The notes beneath the pieces are model-generated. The model had not been told where the DNA came from, did no database searches, and saw nothing but the letters and a program-made list of their open reading frames with translations. Shown piece after piece: positions 7,025 to 13,913 of a stretch of DNA of 40,450 nt. Position 1 is the stretch's first letter. Each line of letters starts with the position of its first letter. The translations under genes and the position numbers were made by a program. Source of the DNA: JBCBEX01 sp038528235 (GTDB lineage Bacteria; Bacteroidota; Rhodothermia; Rhodothermales; Rubricoccaceae); assembly GCA_038528235.1 (NCBI GenBank), contig JBCBEX010000035.1:1-40450 (forward strand), given 5' to 3'.

Positions 7025-8140
7025 ATGCCTTCTGTACGTCTTTCGCTTTTGGCTCTCGCCCTGGTTCTTGCCGCGTGCGATTCATCCTCGACAGAAACCG
7101 ACGCGCCCGATCCCGCTGATCCGCCGGATGACCGCTTCCGCATTGCGGTCGTTGCCGAGACGCCAGGCGGGGAGCCCGTCGAGGGGCTACGCGTGGCAAT
7201 CCGTCCCTGCTTCTCTGCGCTGTCCGTAGGCGTGTTGGCGGAGACGTGTGTGGCAGCAGCGCAGGCGGCTCCTCACCAGGCGCTCGCAGGTAAAACGTCG
7301 AGCACGGTCACGTACGAGCGTGTCGATGCGACGATCATTGAAGGGCTCTCAGAATCGACGCTCAGCGTCACGTGGGTCACGTCGGCGGAGGCTGAGAACT
7401 TGGGCTTCGAGGTGCAGCTACGTGAGAAGAGCGCCGGGGGCTTCTCCGTCATCGGCTTCGTGGAAGGCGGAGGGACGACGGGCAGCGACCGCTCCTATGA
7501 GTTCGAGGCGCCCATCGCCCCCGGTGACTACGTGCTTCAGTTGCGTCATGAGGACACGCAGGGCGTCTCCGGGCTTAGCGACGAAGTGCTGGTGTCGCCC
7601 TCGCAGAGCGGCCTCGGTGCGGTCTTTCCGAATCCGTTCCTCCAGCGGGCCACCGTATCGTATTTCATTGGGGACGAAAGCCACGATGCGCGCGTTGAGA
7701 TCCGCGACCTCACGGGGAATTTGGTGTTCACGGATGACCAGCCTGCCCAGTCCACCGGCAGCTTCGCAGCCGCCTGGGAGGGTGGGGGCGTGCCCACGGG
7801 TGTCTATGTTGTCCGCATGTTCGTCAACGATATGGTGGTGAGCGAGCGCTTCGCCGCGCGCTGGGTCGCCTTCCCTGTGGGCCTCACCGACGGGCCAGAC
7901 GTGCGCGGAGAGACTGATGCCAACGGCGCGTTCGAGACGCTCGACGTCACCCTAGCGCCTGCGTTCTACGGCTCGGGCGAACTAGCCTACCGAGGGGAGA
8001 ACAACGAATTGATCGACACCTTCACGATGCCGGAGCGCGTGCGCGTTACCCTCGTCGACCCAGTCACGAGCGCGCAGCAGACCTACGACCGAGCCATCGT
8101 GGACGGCCCAAACGCGTTCACGCTCACGTGGGACCAGTGA
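7025..8140 (+). CDS. Lipoprotein with FN3-like and FlgD/T9SS-like modules (paralogue 2)
   Basis: A protein of 371 residues with a short lipoprotein signal ending in LAAC (Cys18). Residues about 38-63 repeat the N-terminal block of paralogue 1 (FRIAVVAETPGGEPVEG). An FN3-like stretch then follows at about 110-190 (LSVTWVTSAEAENLGFEVQ through GDYVLQLRHEDTQG). After it comes a FlgD/T9SS-type module at about 195-285 (GAVFPNPFLQRATVSYFIG, VEIRDLTGNLVF, GVYVVRMFVND). The C-terminal block, DGPDVRGETDANGAFET to LTWDQ, matches paralogue 1. So the inserted part is longer here by the FN3-like domain. T9SS sorting domains normally sit at the very C-terminus; here about 85 residues follow, so this is probably structural rather than a sorting signal. 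Likely a surface or periplasmic lipoprotein; role unknown. Confidence 0.82.
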   Translation: MPSVRLSLLALALVLAACDSSSTETDAPDPADPPDDRFRIAVVAETPGGEPVEGLRVAIRPCFSALSVGVLAETCVAAAQAAPHQALAGKTSSTVTYERVDATIIEGLSESTLSVTWVTSAEAENLGFEVQLREKSAGGFSVIGFVEGGGTTGSDRSYEFEAPIAPGDYVLQLRHEDTQGVSGLSDEVLVSPSQSGLGAVFPNPFLQRATVSYFIGDESHDARVEIRDLTGNLVFTDDQPAQSTGSFAAAWEGGGVPTGVYVVRMFVNDMVVSERFAARWVAFPVGLTDGPDVRGETDANGAFETLDVTLAPAFYGSGELAYRGENNELIDTFTMPERVRVTLVDPVTSAQQTYDRAIVDGPNAFTLTWDQ

Positions 8141-8261
8141 GACTGCAGCAGGCAGAAGGAGTATAGCAGGCGGTCTTCCGGTGCGGCTCCAAATCCGACG
8201 TGCATTCACGGGGAGAAGTGCAGCGGCGGCGTAGTTTGCTCCGCTCTCCACCCCGCCCGCC

Positions 8262-9692
8262 ATGCGCCTGCTCCCCCTCGCAGTTCTGCTCTTCGTGCTC
8301 GCCTCGCTCGGCATCGCTCCGAGTGCGGCCCAGCCCGTTGAGGCCCCGACGAGCGCGCGGGCTGAGGCGAGCTTCGAGCGCGGCCTCGTGCGCTACGAGG
8401 CGGCCGACTACGGGGCCGCCGCCACCTGGTTCTTGCAGGCCGCCACGGACTTCGGCTTCCACACGAAGACGACCGCCGCCTACCTGATGGCTGGCAAGGC
8501 GCACTATGCCGACGCCGACTTCCCCGCCGCGCTCGGCGTCTTCACCACGCTGGTGAACCAGTTTCCCCGCAGCCGCTATGCAGCCGAAGCGCAGCGGCTC
8601 CTCGAAGCCTCCGTCCGCGCCAGCCGGACCGAGCCGCGCGGGCCGTTCAACCTCGGCATCATGCTGCCCGTCGGCGAGCGCGACGGCAACTTCAGCCAGG
8701 CCCTCTTCAACGGCATTCGCATGGCCGTGGACGAGCACAACGCGGCCAACCCTGCCCTGCCGGTCCGGATGGTCTTCCGGGACTCGCAGGGCAACGGCGA
8801 CGGAGCACGCGTGGCGCTGGGCCTCCTCGCCAGCCAAAATGCGGGCGCCGTGATCGGGCCGCTCTACAGCGCCGAGGCGCTCGACGCTGCCGAGGCTGCC
8901 GAGCGGCAGCAGCTTCCGCTGCTCGCCCCCATGGCGACGGACGAGGCGGTGACGGAGCGCCGACGCTACGCCTTCCAGTTCAACCCCACACCTACGACCC
9001 GTGCCCGCACCATGGCGCGCTTTGCCCTCGACGGCATGGGCGCACGGACGCTGGGCGTCGTGGCTGAGCAGGATGGCACCGGCGGGCGCATGGCCCCGGT
9101 CTTCGATGCAACGGCCACCCGCCTCGGCGCGACGGTGCCCGTCTATGACCTGCTCGGCGACCGCCGAGACTGGTTCTCGCTCACCCAGCGCCTCCCCGCC
9201 ACCGACCTCGCCACCCTCGATGCGCTCTACGTGCCGCTCGACAGCCGCGACGCGGAGCAGACGATGCGCAATGTGGTGCGCAACCTCGACCAAGCTGGCG
9301 TGGGCCTGCGCCTCCTGGGCAACGGCGTGTGGCACACGATGAGCGACATCGAGCCCGCCGGTCCCTTCGCCCTGGCCTACACGCTCGACTTCGTCCCCGA
9401 CCGTGATCGCCTCGGCGGGCTCGACTTCGTGGAGCGCTACCGGGCGCTCTCGGGCGGCGTCGACCCCGACCGCCTCGCCTACACCGGCTACGACACCGCG
9501 CGCTTTCTCCTCACCCAGCTTGCATCGCTCCCCGCGACCGAGAACGCGCCCCGCGACGCGCTCGCCAACGCGCTCCGCAGCGCCGCGCCCTACCAGGGGC
9601 TCGGCATCCGCATCGACCTCGCAGGCGGGCAGAGCAACCAGGCGCTCTATCTCATGGAAGTCCGCGACGGACAGCGCGTGCTCGTCGAATAG
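8262..9692 (+). CDS. TPR plus periplasmic-binding-protein-like receptor (LpoA/LivK type)
   Basis: A protein of 476 residues with a signal peptide (about 1-24, ending APSAAQ). TPR-like helices follow at about 33-120, including YEAADYGAAATWFLQAATDF and FPAALGVFTTLVNQFPRSRYA. A Peripla_BP_6 domain then runs from about 125 to the end: FNLGIMLPVGERDGNFSQ, GIRMAVDEHNA, GAVIGPLYSAEA and QQLPLLAPMATDEAV. This order resembles LpoA-like activators of peptidoglycan synthases and outer-membrane amino-acid-binding receptors. No lipobox cysteine is seen, so it should be periplasmic and soluble. It is followed after 104 bp by bamD, another TPR protein, which suggests an envelope role. The ligand is unknown; no ABC transporter genes are near. 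Confidence 0.82.
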   Translation: MRLLPLAVLLFVLASLGIAPSAAQPVEAPTSARAEASFERGLVRYEAADYGAAATWFLQAATDFGFHTKTTAAYLMAGKAHYADADFPAALGVFTTLVNQFPRSRYAAEAQRLLEASVRASRTEPRGPFNLGIMLPVGERDGNFSQALFNGIRMAVDEHNAANPALPVRMVFRDSQGNGDGARVALGLLASQNAGAVIGPLYSAEALDAAEAAERQQLPLLAPMATDEAVTERRRYAFQFNPTPTTRARTMARFALDGMGARTLGVVAEQDGTGGRMAPVFDATATRLGATVPVYDLLGDRRDWFSLTQRLPATDLATLDALYVPLDSRDAEQTMRNVVRNLDQAGVGLRLLGNGVWHTMSDIEPAGPFALAYTLDFVPDRDRLGGLDFVERYRALSGGVDPDRLAYTGYDTARFLLTQLASLPATENAPRDALANALRSAAPYQGLGIRIDLAGGQSNQALYLMEVRDGQRVLVE

Positions 9693-9796
9693 CCGATGCC
9701 CTCCGCCGACCTGCAATAAGGCCGCAGGGCCTCGCGTTCTCCGCCGACGCGCTCGCTGCTGCCTTGGACACGATCTCTAGACCACCTCGCCGACTT

Positions 9797-10618
9797 ATGG
9801 CGCCTCTCTCGCGTCTCCTCTCGCTCGCTCTCATGCTGGCCGCACTCGTCCTCTGGGCCGGGTGCAGTGCCGCAGGCCGCGTCTCCTCCGATACGCCTGA
9901 GGAAGCCTACAATAAGGGCCTCAACGACTTCGAGCGCGGCAAATGCGTCCGCGCTATCGACCACTTCCGGAGCGTCTTCGATTTCGGGCGCACCCACGAG
10001 TGGGCCGACGACGCCCAACTCTACCTCGCCAAGGCCTACCAGTGCAACCGCGAGTTTCTGCTCGCCGGGAGCGAGTACACCCGCTTCATCGAGTTCTACC
10101 GGAACGATCCGCGGCAGGAAGAGGCCGAACTCGGGCGCATCGAGAGCTACTATCGCCTCTCGCCGCCGTACCAGCTCGATCAGACCGAGACGAAGCGGGC
10201 CATCGGCTTCATCCGAGGCTACCTCCGCCGCTATCCCGCTGGCGAAGGCGCGGATCAAGCCGTGCAGCGCCTCGAAGAGCTGAACGAGAAGCTGGCCCGC
10301 AAGCAGTTCGAGGCCGGCCAACTCTACATGCGGCGCGAGCTCTACGAGGCCGCCGCGCTTGCCTATCTCGCCGTCCTCGACGAGTACCCCAGCTCGCCCT
10401 ACGCCGACGACGCGCTCCTGGGGGCGCTACGCGCGCAGACTACCTACGCGCAGAACAGCATCCCCGCCCGGCAAGCCGAGCGCTTCCAGGAGGCACTCGG
10501 TACCTACGACCGCTTCGTGCAAATCTTCCCCGAGTCGCCGCTCGTGCGCCAGGCCGAGTCGGTCTACGACGTCGCCCAGCGTGGACACGACACGGCTACA
10601 GCCCGCGCTGGAGGCTGA
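9797..10618 (+). CDS. bamD: Outer-membrane assembly lipoprotein BamD
   Basis: A lipoprotein of 273 residues; Cys23 follows the lipobox LWAGC. BamD is the essential TPR lipoprotein of the BAM machine that inserts beta-barrel proteins into the outer membrane. Visible TPR features are EEAYNKGLNDFERGKCVRAIDHF, DDAQLYLAKAYQ, EYTRFIEFYRNDPR, GQLYMRRELYEAAALAYLAVL and DEYPSSPYADDALLGAL, about five repeats, and the length fits the family. ATG 9797 is chosen because it gives a clean signal peptide; a TTG at 9764 is in frame but adds a poorly hydrophobic lead. It is followed by nadD after 60 bp. Confidence 0.9.
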   Translation: MAPLSRLLSLALMLAALVLWAGCSAAGRVSSDTPEEAYNKGLNDFERGKCVRAIDHFRSVFDFGRTHEWADDAQLYLAKAYQCNREFLLAGSEYTRFIEFYRNDPRQEEAELGRIESYYRLSPPYQLDQTETKRAIGFIRGYLRRYPAGEGADQAVQRLEELNEKLARKQFEAGQLYMRRELYEAAALAYLAVLDEYPSSPYADDALLGALRAQTTYAQNSIPARQAERFQEALGTYDRFVQIFPESPLVRQAESVYDVAQRGHDTATARAGG

Positions 10619-10678
10619 GACCTACGCCGAAGTCTGATCTGCAGCAATGCCTGACCTGTTCAGCAACGCAGGACGCGC

Positions 10679-11296
10679 ATGACAACCGCACGCCTGGGCT
10701 TGTTCGGAGGCACGTTCAACCCGCCTCATATCGCACACCTCGCAGTCGCAGAGGCGATGGGGGAAGCGCTGGGCTTAGACCGCGTCTTGTGGATGCCTGC
10801 AGCCACGTCGCCGTTTAAGCAGGGCGATCCGGCGTCTGTTGCACCGGAACATCGCCTCGCGATGGTCGAGCTTGCCGTCCGGGACAACCCTCGCTTCGAG
10901 GCATCGGACCTGGAGATTCGGCGCGCTGGGGTCTCATACACCGTGGACACCGTGGAGGCGCTCCGCACTGCGCGACCCAGTCAGGCACTCGTGCTGTTAC
11001 TCGGCGGCGACAGCCTGGCCGGTTTCACGCGCTGGCATCGCTGGGAGGCTCTGCTCGCGCAGGTCACGCTCGGCGTCTACCGCCGCCCTGGAGACGGACT
11101 CAGCGAAGACCTCCACGAACTGCCCGCCTCAGTGCGCGCAAAGGTGACCACGGTAGAAGCGCCGCGCCTGGATATATCGAGTACACAGCTTCGGAAGAGA
11201 GTCTCGGAAGCAAGAACAATTCGGTACATGGTTCCGGAAGCGCTTCGGAAGTACATCGACAAACACAGTCTATACAAAATACGCGCACAGGCTTAA
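10679..11296 (+). CDS. nadD: Nicotinate-nucleotide adenylyltransferase NadD
   Basis: A protein of 205 residues that makes nicotinic acid adenine dinucleotide from NaMN and ATP, the penultimate step of NAD synthesis. The nucleotidyltransferase motif GLFGGTFNPPHIAHL is at 8-22, with the (H/T)xGH-type His17 and His20. Further family motifs are MPAATSPFK, SYTVDTVEAL, LLLGGDSLAGFTRWHRWE and the C-terminal LDISSTQLRKRV. The length is typical. Base composition becomes more AT-rich in the last 40 codons, continuing into the downstream leader. Confidence 0.95.
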   Translation: MTTARLGLFGGTFNPPHIAHLAVAEAMGEALGLDRVLWMPAATSPFKQGDPASVAPEHRLAMVELAVRDNPRFEASDLEIRRAGVSYTVDTVEALRTARPSQALVLLLGGDSLAGFTRWHRWEALLAQVTLGVYRRPGDGLSEDLHELPASVRAKVTTVEAPRLDISSTQLRKRVSEARTIRYMVPEALRKYIDKHSLYKIRAQA

Positions 11297-11302
11297 TAGT
11301 CA

Positions 11303-11343
11303 GTTGATTGGGGTGCCGGAAGAAGATGTAATATCTTACACGG
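11303..11343 (+). promoter_or_regulatory. Possible promoter of the jacalin/HhH gene
   Basis: The nadD-jacalin gap of 123 bp is notably AT-richer than its surroundings. It carries TTG elements near 11303-11309 and a TAATATCTTAC stretch about 20 bp further on, resembling the Bacteroidota TTG / TAnnTTTG pattern with mismatches. The gene downstream also has its own terminator, which supports a separate transcript. Confidence 0.35.
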
Positions 11344-11419
11344 TAGCGGGCACGGTGCTCGTTTACCACCCTGATTACTTCCGGTCTCACCGACCACCCT
11401 CTACCTGAAAAGACTCACT

Positions 11420-12337
11420 ATGGCTACCAACACCCATCGCATCGGCGGCCTCGGCGGCCAGGAGCGTTCCACCGTCGCGGTGCCTGCGGGTGCCACCATC
11501 GCGGGCGTTCACGTCTACGCGGCCCAGTACGTCCACGCCGTCGAGCTCGTCGTGCGCGACGCTGACGGCAACCATCACACGCTCCCGCGTCTCGGCGCGC
11601 CGGGCGGCAACAAGCACACCGTCGAGCTCGCCGAGGGCGAGCGCCTCGTTGGCCTCTCCGGCCGTGCCGATTGGTACCTCGATGCCCTCGCGGTCCACAC
11701 CGACAAGCGCGCCACCGACGCCTTTGGTGGCCCCGGGGGCGAAGGCTTTGGCCTCGACCTCCGCGACCGGGAAGTGGTTGGCCTCTCGGGCCGCGCCGAC
11801 TGGTACCTCGACGCGCTCGAGATCGTGACGGCTCCGGTCGCTAAGCCTGCTGCGAAGAAGGCACCCGCCAAGAAAGCCCCAGCCAAGAAAGCGGCTCCGG
11901 CTGCCAAGGCTTCTGCTGCCAAAGCTCCGGCCAAGAAGGCCGCGCCTGCGAAGAAGGCGGCTCCGAAGGCCACGGCCAAGCCTGCCACCAAGGCTTCCGC
12001 TAAGAAGGCGGCGCCGAAGGCCGCAGCCAAGCCGGCCGCCAAGGCCGCTCCTAAGACCAACGGTGCCGCCAAGCCCGACGATCTGAAGAAGATCTACGGC
12101 CTCGGCAAGGTCTACGAGCGCGCCCTTCACGCTGACGGCATCAAGACGTTTGCGCAGGTCGCCAAGGCGAGCCTGACGAGCCTCCGCAAGTCCATCGGCG
12201 ACGGCAGCAAGGGCGGCGACGGCATCGCCAACGAGGAAACCTGGGCCAAGCAGGCTGGCTTCCTCGCCAAGGGTGACACGAAGGGCTTCAAGGCCTACGT
12301 GGAGACGATCAAGCCCGCCAAGACGGCGAAGAAGTAA
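11420..12337 (+). CDS. Jacalin-like lectin / histone H1-like linker / helix-hairpin-helix fusion
   Basis: A protein of 305 residues in three parts. Residues about 8-137 resemble a jacalin-type beta-prism: GGLGGQERSTV, TIAGVHVYAAQYVHAVEL, then LVGLSGRADWYLDALAVHT, FGGPGGEGFGLDL and VVGLSGRADWYLDALEI. The unit VGLSGRADWYLDAL occurs twice (78-91 and 120-133), as expected from beta-prism symmetry. Residues about 138-218 are almost only Lys, Ala and Pro (AKKAPAKKAPAKKAAP), like the tail of histone H1 and bacterial HU/H1 proteins. Residues about 219-285 form a helix-hairpin-helix unit (DDLKKIYGLGKVYERALHADG, KTFAQVAKAS) like those that bind DNA non-specifically. No signal peptide is seen, so a cytoplasmic nucleoid role is likely. 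It has its own promoter region and a strong terminator. Domain calls are by motif; the combination is unfamiliar to me. Confidence 0.82.
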   Translation: MATNTHRIGGLGGQERSTVAVPAGATIAGVHVYAAQYVHAVELVVRDADGNHHTLPRLGAPGGNKHTVELAEGERLVGLSGRADWYLDALAVHTDKRATDAFGGPGGEGFGLDLRDREVVGLSGRADWYLDALEIVTAPVAKPAAKKAPAKKAPAKKAAPAAKASAAKAPAKKAAPAKKAAPKATAKPATKASAKKAAPKAAAKPAAKAAPKTNGAAKPDDLKKIYGLGKVYERALHADGIKTFAQVAKASLTSLRKSIGDGSKGGDGIANEETWAKQAGFLAKGDTKGFKAYVETIKPAKTAKK

Positions 12338-12367
12338 GGCCTGCTCCCAGCGTGAGCCCCATTCCTG

Positions 12368-12408
12368 GCGGCCCCGCGACACCTCGTCGCGGGGCCGCTT
12401 TCGTTTGG
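12368..12408 (+). terminator. Rho-independent terminator
   Basis: A perfect 13-bp stem (GCGGCCCCGCGAC, loop ACCTC, then its complement, 12368-12398) is followed by TTTCGTTT. It lies 31 bp after the jacalin/HhH stop and ends that transcript before the PhoD gene. Confidence 0.88.
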
Positions 12409-12494
12409 ACATCATGGAACGGTCATCGCGAAGCCATCGCCGGGGGCGATCTTGCGGAGCTTCCCTGCTTGTCTCACCGCCGCCCGTCGCCGCC

Positions 12495-13844
12495 ATGCAT
12501 CGCCGATCGCTCAGCGCTCTCGTCCTCGTCCTCCTGACTGCCGCGCCCCTGGTCCTCGCCCAGGACACGCTTCTCCAGTCGGGGCCCATGCTTGGCTACA
12601 GCACTCACCGCGAGGTAGCCGTGTGGGTGCAGACGACCCAGCCTGCCGACGTGCAGGTGCGTTACCGCCCCGAAGGCGCCACGGCAGACTTCGAGGTGTC
12701 CGAGGTCGTCCGCGCCGACGGCGACTCGTGGCTCACCGCTCACGTCGTGCTCTTCGGGCTGGAGCCCGGCACGCGCTACGCCTACGACGTGCTGCTCGAC
12801 GGCGAGGTTGTCGCGCGGCCCTACCCGACGGTGTTCCAGACGCAGACGCTCTGGCAGTGGCGCACCGATCCACCCGAGTTCACCATCGCCTTCGGCTCGT
12901 GCGCCTACGTCAATGACCCGCCCTTCGACCGGCCCGGCAACGGCTACGGCGGCGACTACCAGATCTACGAATCGATCGCTGCTCAGCAACCTGACGCCAT
13001 GCTCTGGCTCGGCGACAACGTCTACCTCCGCGAGGTCGACTGGTGGTCCGAGCGCGGCATCGACTACCGCTACAGCCACACGCGCGCGCTCCCCGAGATG
13101 CAGCCGCTGCTGGCCGCGACGCACCACTTCGCGACGTGGGACGACCATGAGTTCGGCCCCAACAACTCGGACCGGTCCTACGTGCTCAAAGGCGAAACGC
13201 TCGACGCGTTCAAGCGCTACTGGGCCAACCCGACCTATGGCCTCCCCGAGACGCCCGGCGTCTTCGGCCACTTCGAGTGGGGCGATGTCGAGTTCTTCCT
13301 GCTCGACAACCGCTACCACCGCAGCCCCTCCGACGCGCCGCGCACACCCGACAAGACGATGCTGGGTGACGCGCAGGAGCAGTGGCTCATCGACGCGCTC
13401 ACGGCGAGCCGCGCGCCGTTTAAGGTGGTCGTGAGTGGGGGGCAGGTGCTCAGCCGCTTCCAACTCTTCGAGAACTGGGCGACGTTCCCGCACGCGCGCC
13501 AGCGGCTCCTCGACGCCATCGACGAGCGCGGCATCGAAGGCGTTGTGTTTCTCTCCGGCGACCGTCACCACGGCGAGCTGATCCGCATCGACCGGCCGGG
13601 GCGGTATCCGCTGTTCGACTTCACCTCGTCGCCGCTCACGGCGGGGGCCTCGTCGGCGCGGTTCGAGCAGGAAAACCCGGACCGGGTGCCGGGCACCTTC
13701 GTCACGCAACGGCACTTCGGGACGCTCTCGCTCTCCGGGCCGCGCACCGACCGCGTGATGGAACTCAACGCCTACGACGTGGACGGCGGACTCCTCTGGT
13801 CGCACACGATCCGCGCGCGCGATCTACGCAACGGCGACGAGTAG
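12495..13844 (+). CDS. PhoD-type alkaline phosphatase / phosphodiesterase
   Basis: A protein of 449 residues with a signal peptide (MHRRSLSALVLVLLTAAPLVLAQ, cleaved near 22). PhoD enzymes are metal-dependent (Fe/Ca) phosphomonoesterases or diesterases acting outside the cytoplasm. Metal and active-site motifs are present in order: FGSCAY (Cys136), WLGDNVYLRE (Asp174, Asn175), TWDDHEFGPNN (Asp217, His218) and LSGDRHHGE (Asp356, His358, His359). An N-terminal Ig-like domain at about 25-115 is also usual. ATG 12495 is chosen because it gives the signal peptide. It is convergent with the S9 peptidase gene across a shared hairpin. Confidence 0.88.
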   Translation: MHRRSLSALVLVLLTAAPLVLAQDTLLQSGPMLGYSTHREVAVWVQTTQPADVQVRYRPEGATADFEVSEVVRADGDSWLTAHVVLFGLEPGTRYAYDVLLDGEVVARPYPTVFQTQTLWQWRTDPPEFTIAFGSCAYVNDPPFDRPGNGYGGDYQIYESIAAQQPDAMLWLGDNVYLREVDWWSERGIDYRYSHTRALPEMQPLLAATHHFATWDDHEFGPNNSDRSYVLKGETLDAFKRYWANPTYGLPETPGVFGHFEWGDVEFFLLDNRYHRSPSDAPRTPDKTMLGDAQEQWLIDALTASRAPFKVVVSGGQVLSRFQLFENWATFPHARQRLLDAIDERGIEGVVFLSGDRHHGELIRIDRPGRYPLFDFTSSPLTAGASSARFEQENPDRVPGTFVTQRHFGTLSLSGPRTDRVMELNAYDVDGGLLWSHTIRARDLRNGDE

Positions 13845-13857
13845 CACAGAAGCAAGC

Positions 13858-13885
13858 AGGGGCGGCGCCGGGTGGCACCGCCCCT
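13858..13885. terminator. Hairpin between convergent phoD-like and S9 peptidase genes
   Basis: A 12-bp stem with one mismatch (AGGGGCGGCGCC and GGCACCGCCCCT) encloses a GGGT loop. It fills most of the 69-bp gap between two converging stops, a usual place for a bidirectional terminator. There is no long U-tract on either side. Confidence 0.6.
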
Positions 13886-13913
13886 GTGGGACTCGTCAGT
13901 CGGAACGCTGCGG

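Noticed and set aside
7610..7860. T9SS C-terminal sorting signal in the second lipoprotein
   Set aside because: The FlgD-like module is internal, with about 85 conserved residues after it, and the protein has a lipobox; sorting function is unlikely.
8124..9716. A 530-codon open frame on the minus strand opposite the TPR/periplasmic-binding gene
   Set aside because: It is Arg/Gly/Glu-rich with no family resemblance and mirrors a clear gene; high GC content makes long antisense frames common.
12474..13805. A 443-codon antisense frame opposite the PhoD-like gene
   Set aside because: Antisense shadow of a gene with all metal-binding motifs in place.
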